Assembly (NCBI GenBank): GCA_016793305.1
Contig: JAEUHU010000057.1
Coordinates: forward strand, 1-9,476
From: Planctomycetota bacterium
GTDB lineage: Bacteria; Planctomycetota; UBA1135; UBA2386
Length of the DNA: 9,476 nt
Reading direction: 5' to 3'
This document shows positions 6,623-9,476 of the stretch, in pieces. Every line of letters starts with the position of its first letter. Position 1 is the stretch's first letter. Position numbers and translations under genes: made by a program. The notes below the pieces were generated by a model. The model made no database searches, was not told the origin of the DNA, and worked only from the letters and a program-made list of their open reading frames with translations.

Positions 6623-6632
6623 GACGTCCGTC

Positions 6633-8447
6633 ATGGTCCATCGTCCGACTCAAGCCCTCTCGCTCGCCACGGTCGCAGCCCTCGTCGCCGGCTGCGGTGG
6701 CGGCGGCACCGTCAGCAACGCCTCGCCGCGCCTCACCGAGATCCCGTTGCAGTGGACCACCGGCGACAGCCAGTTCGAGCTGGAGCTCGACGACTACGTG
6801 ACCGATCGCGAGGGTGCTTCGCTGACCTACGCGGTGACCTCGGGCGGCGGGACGTTCACGAACGACACCTACCGGAACACGTTCGACACGATGGGCGAGT
6901 ACACGGTCGAGTTCACCGTCACCGACGGCGACAAGACGACGACCGGCAGCTTCCCGGTGCGGGTCACCGAGGGCAATTTCGTGGTCGTGCGCGAGGACAC
7001 GTCCGGGCTGTTCCTGCTCGACTCCCGCACCAACGCGACGGTGCGCACAGCCGCTGCCGTGGCGTCGCCGAGCCTCGCCGCGACGTTCTCGAGCGGGCGC
7101 TTCGCCTACCACCAGAGCACGGGAGCCACGCAGCAACTGTGGCTGTTCGACCCGCTGACGCGCACGCGCAGCCGGATCGGCGCCAGTGCCGGGGGAGCGG
7201 CGACGTACCGCGCCAGCACCAGCGACGGCAAGATCGTCTACACCGCGGGTGTCAGTGGCGCCCTGGAACTCGGCGTCTACAACCCGGCCACCGGCGTCTC
7301 GCGCGTGCTGACCACTGCGACTCCGTCGACCATCACGGTGGTCGTCGACGCCGCCGACCTCGTGTTCTACGAGGTCACGGTGAACGGCCAGTCCGACGTC
7401 TACGCCTACGACACGGTCGCCGACGAGGTGTTCACGGTCGGTGAGGGCACGACCGACGAACAGGTCGTGCGCGCGATGCCGGGCGGTGGCGTGCTGTTCA
7501 CGCGCGTCGGGGCGGGCGGCGAAGCCGACCTGTTCTGCTACCGCGTGTCGACCGGCCTGGTCGAGGTCGGTGCCAGCCAGACCTCGATCGAGGCGTTCCA
7601 CAAGCAGGTCGCCGGGGTGTCGAGCGACGGCAAGGTGGTCTTCACGGCCGAGACGAGCAACGCCCGTTCGCTGTGGGCCTGGAACTCCGCGAACGGCGTG
7701 ACCGTGGACCTCGGTGCTGCGGCCGGTGCTGCGGCCTGGAACACCGTGAAGGCGGTCGGGGCCGGCAACGAGGTGGTGTTCGAGAGCAACGCGTTCGGCA
7801 ACACGACCGAGAGCGACGCCTTCTTCTACGACCTCGACACGGCGGTGACCGCGGCGCTGCGCGACAGCAGCGACCTGTCGACGGTGCTCGGCGTCAGCAG
7901 CGACGGGACCACCGGCTGGGCGTTCGTGCGCCCGAGCGGCACCACCTCGAGCCTGTTGGCGATCTCGATGGTCGCCTCGCCGGCTACTCAGACCTGGGCT
8001 GCCGGCGGCGCCGTGTCGACGACGATCGGCGTGGTCGGCAACGGCGACGTGGTCGGGCAGCGCAGCGACGGCACCGCGCTGGCCCTGTTCGACGTGTCGG
8101 CCGGCACCTGGGGCACGCCGATCAACGGCACGGGCCTCGTGTTCGCGGGCGATGGGCTCGACACAGGCGACTTCGTCTACGAGGTCACGGCAAGCAGCCA
8201 GACCGACCTGTCGATGTGGGACGCGTCGGCCGGCAACTCCGTCGTGGTCAGCGACACCACCGGCGAGGACGCCTACCAGGTCGCGACGGCCGACGGCACG
8301 ATCCTGTTCACGCACGTGGTCAGCGGCAACACCAACGCCGACCTGTTCGTGTTCGACGGCACCGACACCACGCGCCTCACCACGACCGACGCGGCCGGCG
8401 TGAAGCGCGACCACGCCGTGCTCGGCAAGTACAGCGGCGCGCGCTGA
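6633..8447 (+). CDS. Lipoprotein with Ig-like domain and ~11 beta-propeller-type repeats
   Basis: Encodes 604 residues. The N-terminal type II signal peptide (residues 1-20) ends in lipobox LVAG-C with Cys21, followed by a flexible GGGGTVSNAS linker, so it is a lipid-anchored envelope or surface protein. Residues ~31-113 form a cadherin/PKD-like domain (FELELDDYVTDREGASLTYA, then GEYTVEFTVTDGD). From residue 115 to the end there are about eleven repeats of 40-48 residues. Each has a pattern like DGKIVYTAG..LELGVYNPATG or DGTILFTHV..ADLFVFDGTD: a hydrophobic strand, a turn, then a strand of alternating aromatics followed by (D/N)xxTG. Repeats start near 115, 155, 199, 241, 285, 333, 379, 427, 471, 512 and 555. 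This resembles TolB/WD40-like propeller blades; no catalytic motif is visible. Possible roles are ligand binding or envelope scaffolding; the true function is unknown. Confidence 0.88.
   Translation: MVHRPTQALSLATVAALVAGCGGGGTVSNASPRLTEIPLQWTTGDSQFELELDDYVTDREGASLTYAVTSGGGTFTNDTYRNTFDTMGEYTVEFTVTDGDKTTTGSFPVRVTEGNFVVVREDTSGLFLLDSRTNATVRTAAAVASPSLAATFSSGRFAYHQSTGATQQLWLFDPLTRTRSRIGASAGGAATYRASTSDGKIVYTAGVSGALELGVYNPATGVSRVLTTATPSTITVVVDAADLVFYEVTVNGQSDVYAYDTVADEVFTVGEGTTDEQVVRAMPGGGVLFTRVGAGGEADLFCYRVSTGLVEVGASQTSIEAFHKQVAGVSSDGKVVFTAETSNARSLWAWNSANGVTVDLGAAAGAAAWNTVKAVGAGNEVVFESNAFGNTTESDAFFYDLDTAVTAALRDSSDLSTVLGVSSDGTTGWAFVRPSGTTSSLLAISMVASPATQTWAAGGAVSTTIGVVGNGDVVGQRSDGTALALFDVSAGTWGTPINGTGLVFAGDGLDTGDFVYEVTASSQTDLSMWDASAGNSVVVSDTTGEDAYQVATADGTILFTHVVSGNTNADLFVFDGTDTTRLTTTDAAGVKRDHAVLGKYSGAR
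7713..7736 (+). repeat. 12-base perfect tandem duplication inside the lipoprotein gene
   Basis: GGTGCTGCGGCC occurs twice in direct tandem and encodes GAAA-GAAA (residues 361-368) in the loop between repeats 6 and 7. Its in-frame length suggests a recent slippage duplication tolerated in a loop. Confidence 0.8.
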
Positions 8448-8453
8448 GCGCCG
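8435..8453. terminator. Possible bidirectional terminator hairpin at convergent 3' ends
   Basis: CGGCGC (8435-8440) and GCGCCG (8448-8453) form a perfect 6-base all-GC stem with a 7-base loop containing the lipoprotein stop codon. It ends 3 bases before the stop codon of the convergent DUF1080 gene. There is no T-tract, so termination activity is uncertain. Confidence 0.3.
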
Positions 8454-8456
8454 ACG

Positions 8457-9275
8457 TCACTTCGTCTCGGTGGCGGCGGGTGCCGCAGGCCGCTCGAACT
8501 GCAGCGGCCGCACCCAGACGTTGCGGAAGCGGACCGGGTTGCCGTGGTCCTGCAGCCGGATCGGCCCCTTCTCGTCGTGGGCCTCGTAGCGCGCGACGGC
8601 CCGGTGGGCGGTCTGGCCGAGCAGCGGCTCGTCGAGGTGGACCAGCACGCCGTTGTGCACGACGGTGACGCGCGCCGGTTCGCGCAGCGTGCCGTCGCCG
8701 TGGAAGCGCGGGGCGCGGAACACGATGTCGAAGGTCTGCCACTCGCCGGGCTTTCGGCAGGCGTTGACCAGCGGCGGCTTCTGGCCGTAGAGCGCCGCGG
8801 CCTGGCCGTCCGCGTAGGTCGGGTTCTCGAAGCTGTCGAGGATCTGGATCTCGTAGCGGCAGAAGAAGAACACGCCGCTGTTGCCGCGACCCTGCGAGTC
8901 GCCGGTCGCCGGGGTCGGAGCACTCCACTCGAGGTGCAGCTGGCAGTCGCCGAACTGCTGCACGGTCTCGAGGTCGCCGGTGCCGTTCACGACCATCGCC
9001 CCTTCGGCGAGCGCCCACTTCGCTGGTTTGCCGCCGCTCCGGAACGCGTCGAGCGAGTTGCCGTCGAACAGCACCACCGCGTCGCTCGGCGGGGCCACCG
9101 GCGGCGTCGCCGGGGCCGGCTGGACCACCGCCGGGCGCGGCCGGTCGGCGTCGTGCACGCGCCAGCCGTCCGGCAACCGCGGCGTGTCGCGATAGCCGGG
9201 TGAGGGGTCCTGCGTGGCGGGAACCAGGGCGAGCAGGGTGGCGAGAGCGGCGATGCTGGTCGGGATGGCGGACAT
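8457..9275 (-). CDS. Secreted 3-keto-disaccharide hydrolase-domain (DUF1080) protein
   Basis: Encodes 272 residues. Residues 1-20 form a signal peptide (IAALATLLALVPA, probable cleavage after A20). A short conserved-looking segment, YRDTPRLPDGWRVHDADRPR (28-47), and a proline-rich linker to residue 63 follow. The concanavalin-like jelly-roll domain spans 66-260. Its hallmarks are LFDGNSLDAF (69-78), an EWSAP strand, GRGNSGVFFF (129-138), YEIQILDSF (141-149), WQTFDIVFRAPRF (179-191), VHNGVLVH (206-213) and GPIRLQDHGNPVRFRNVWVR (237-256). Characterised members of this family hydrolyse 3-keto-glycosides; here the substrate is unknown, and a periplasmic or extracellular location is expected. Such proteins, with this DTP..LP.GWRVHD segment, are abundant in Planctomycetota (recalled). 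The ATG at 9275 is chosen for the signal peptide. The frame open to 9377 would overlap the next gene and lacks a signal sequence. Confidence 0.9.
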   Translation of the reverse strand: MSAIPTSIAALATLLALVPATQDPSPGYRDTPRLPDGWRVHDADRPRPAVVQPAPATPPVAPPSDAVVLFDGNSLDAFRSGGKPAKWALAEGAMVVNGTGDLETVQQFGDCQLHLEWSAPTPATGDSQGRGNSGVFFFCRYEIQILDSFENPTYADGQAAALYGQKPPLVNACRKPGEWQTFDIVFRAPRFHGDGTLREPARVTVVHNGVLVHLDEPLLGQTAHRAVARYEAHDEKGPIRLQDHGNPVRFRNVWVRPLQFERPAAPAATETK

Positions 9276-9286
9276 GGCGGTGCAAC

Positions 9287-9315
9287 ACGATGGCGGAACC
9301 GGTCGGGCCTGCCAA
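9287..9315 (-). promoter_or_regulatory. Candidate promoter for the DUF1080 gene
   Basis: On the minus strand, TTGGCA (9315-9310) matches the -35 consensus at five of six bases. It is followed after 17 bases by CATCGT (9292-9287), a poor -10. The expected start site is a few bases before the ATG at 9275, consistent with the absence of a ribosome binding site. It lies in the 46-base gap after the upstream gene, which could also drive transcription through. Confidence 0.25.
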
Positions 9316-9321
9316 CATGCT

Positions 9322-9476
9322 TCAGGTGGCGAGGCCGAACTGCACAGCGGCGTCGTCGGCGAACGGATCCACGGCATCGCGGTGCGCGAGCATCGCCCGG
9401 GCCTTGTTCGAGATCGTGCCGAGGCGGCGCCGGAAGTCGCGCGGGGCGAGGCCGCAGCGGCGCGCCGCGGCGCGGG
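9322..9476 (-). CDS. C-terminal fragment of an unidentified protein, possible HTH end
   Basis: An open minus-strand frame runs in from the right edge and stops at TGA 9324-9322, giving 51 whole codons of C-terminus; the start is outside the window. The sequence reads RAAARRCGLAPRDFRRRLGT, then ISNKARAMLAHRDAVDPFAD, and ends AVQFGLAT. The first part (AAARRCGLAPRDFRRRLG) has the spacing of a helix-turn-helix (helix, GL turn, arginine-rich recognition helix), as in Fis- or AraC-type C-termini, but too little is visible to assign a family. Third-position GC supports coding. It is co-directional with the DUF1080 gene, 46 bases upstream of its start, so they could be co-transcribed. Confidence 0.5.
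   Translation of the reverse strand, partial: RAAARRCGLAPRDFRRRLGTISNKARAMLAHRDAVDPFADDAAVQFGLAT

Noticed and set aside
5811..6632. Upstream extension of the lipoprotein frame to 5811
   Set aside because: It overlaps the VLRF1 gene in another frame; the ATG at 6633 has a strong ribosome binding site and begins a lipoprotein signal peptide.
6567..8414. 615-residue minus-strand frame opposite the lipoprotein
   Set aside because: Antisense shadow rich in Arg, Gly, Val and His, without domains; the plus frame has a signal peptide, domains and regular repeats.
9276..9377. Longer start for the DUF1080 protein
   Set aside because: It would overlap the neighbouring gene by about 56 bases and bury the signal peptide; the added residues look like shadow sequence.

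Overview
The window is very GC-rich (roughly 70% by eye), densely packed bacterial DNA. It carries ten protein-coding features, two of them cut by the window edges, and I see no RNA genes, CRISPR arrays or insertion sequences. The secreted 3-keto-disaccharide hydrolase-domain (DUF1080) protein at the right end has the N-terminal stretch and proline-rich linker I associate with Planctomycetota. Together with the GC content and weak Shine-Dalgarno sites, this suggests a high-GC planctomycete or a similar environmental bacterium. That placement is an inference, not proof.

Left part (1-1825): the C-terminal end of an unidentified protein (+), converging on a small 82-residue coiled-coil protein (-). 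The coiled-coil gene is divergent from a GT4-type glycosyltransferase (+) resembling the sugar transferases of exopolysaccharide/exosortase gene clusters. The only AT-rich blip in the 42-base divergent gap could serve as a -10 element for either gene.

Centre (1812-5739): three co-directional glycosyltransferases on the minus strand, transcribed in the order GT4 (443 aa), GT4 (501 aa, with an unusual N-terminal extension), membrane-anchored GT2 (365 aa). Both junctions are ATGA stop/start overlaps, so this is very probably one translationally coupled operon. With the convergent fourth glycosyltransferase it looks like part of a surface polysaccharide or glycan assembly locus; no polymerase, flippase or sugar-nucleotide gene lies inside the window.

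Right part (5740-9476): a divergent gene encodes a compact bacterial relative of the Vms1/ANKZF1 (VLRF1) peptidyl-tRNA hydrolase/release-factor domain with the catalytic glutamine kept. It is followed by a large lipoprotein with an Ig/cadherin-like domain and about eleven ~44-residue beta-propeller-type repeats. Convergent to that is the secreted DUF1080 protein, preceded by the C-terminal end of another gene. The most interesting item is the VLRF1-like protein. The repeat lipoprotein and the recurring short inverted repeats at all three convergent stop-codon junctions come next.
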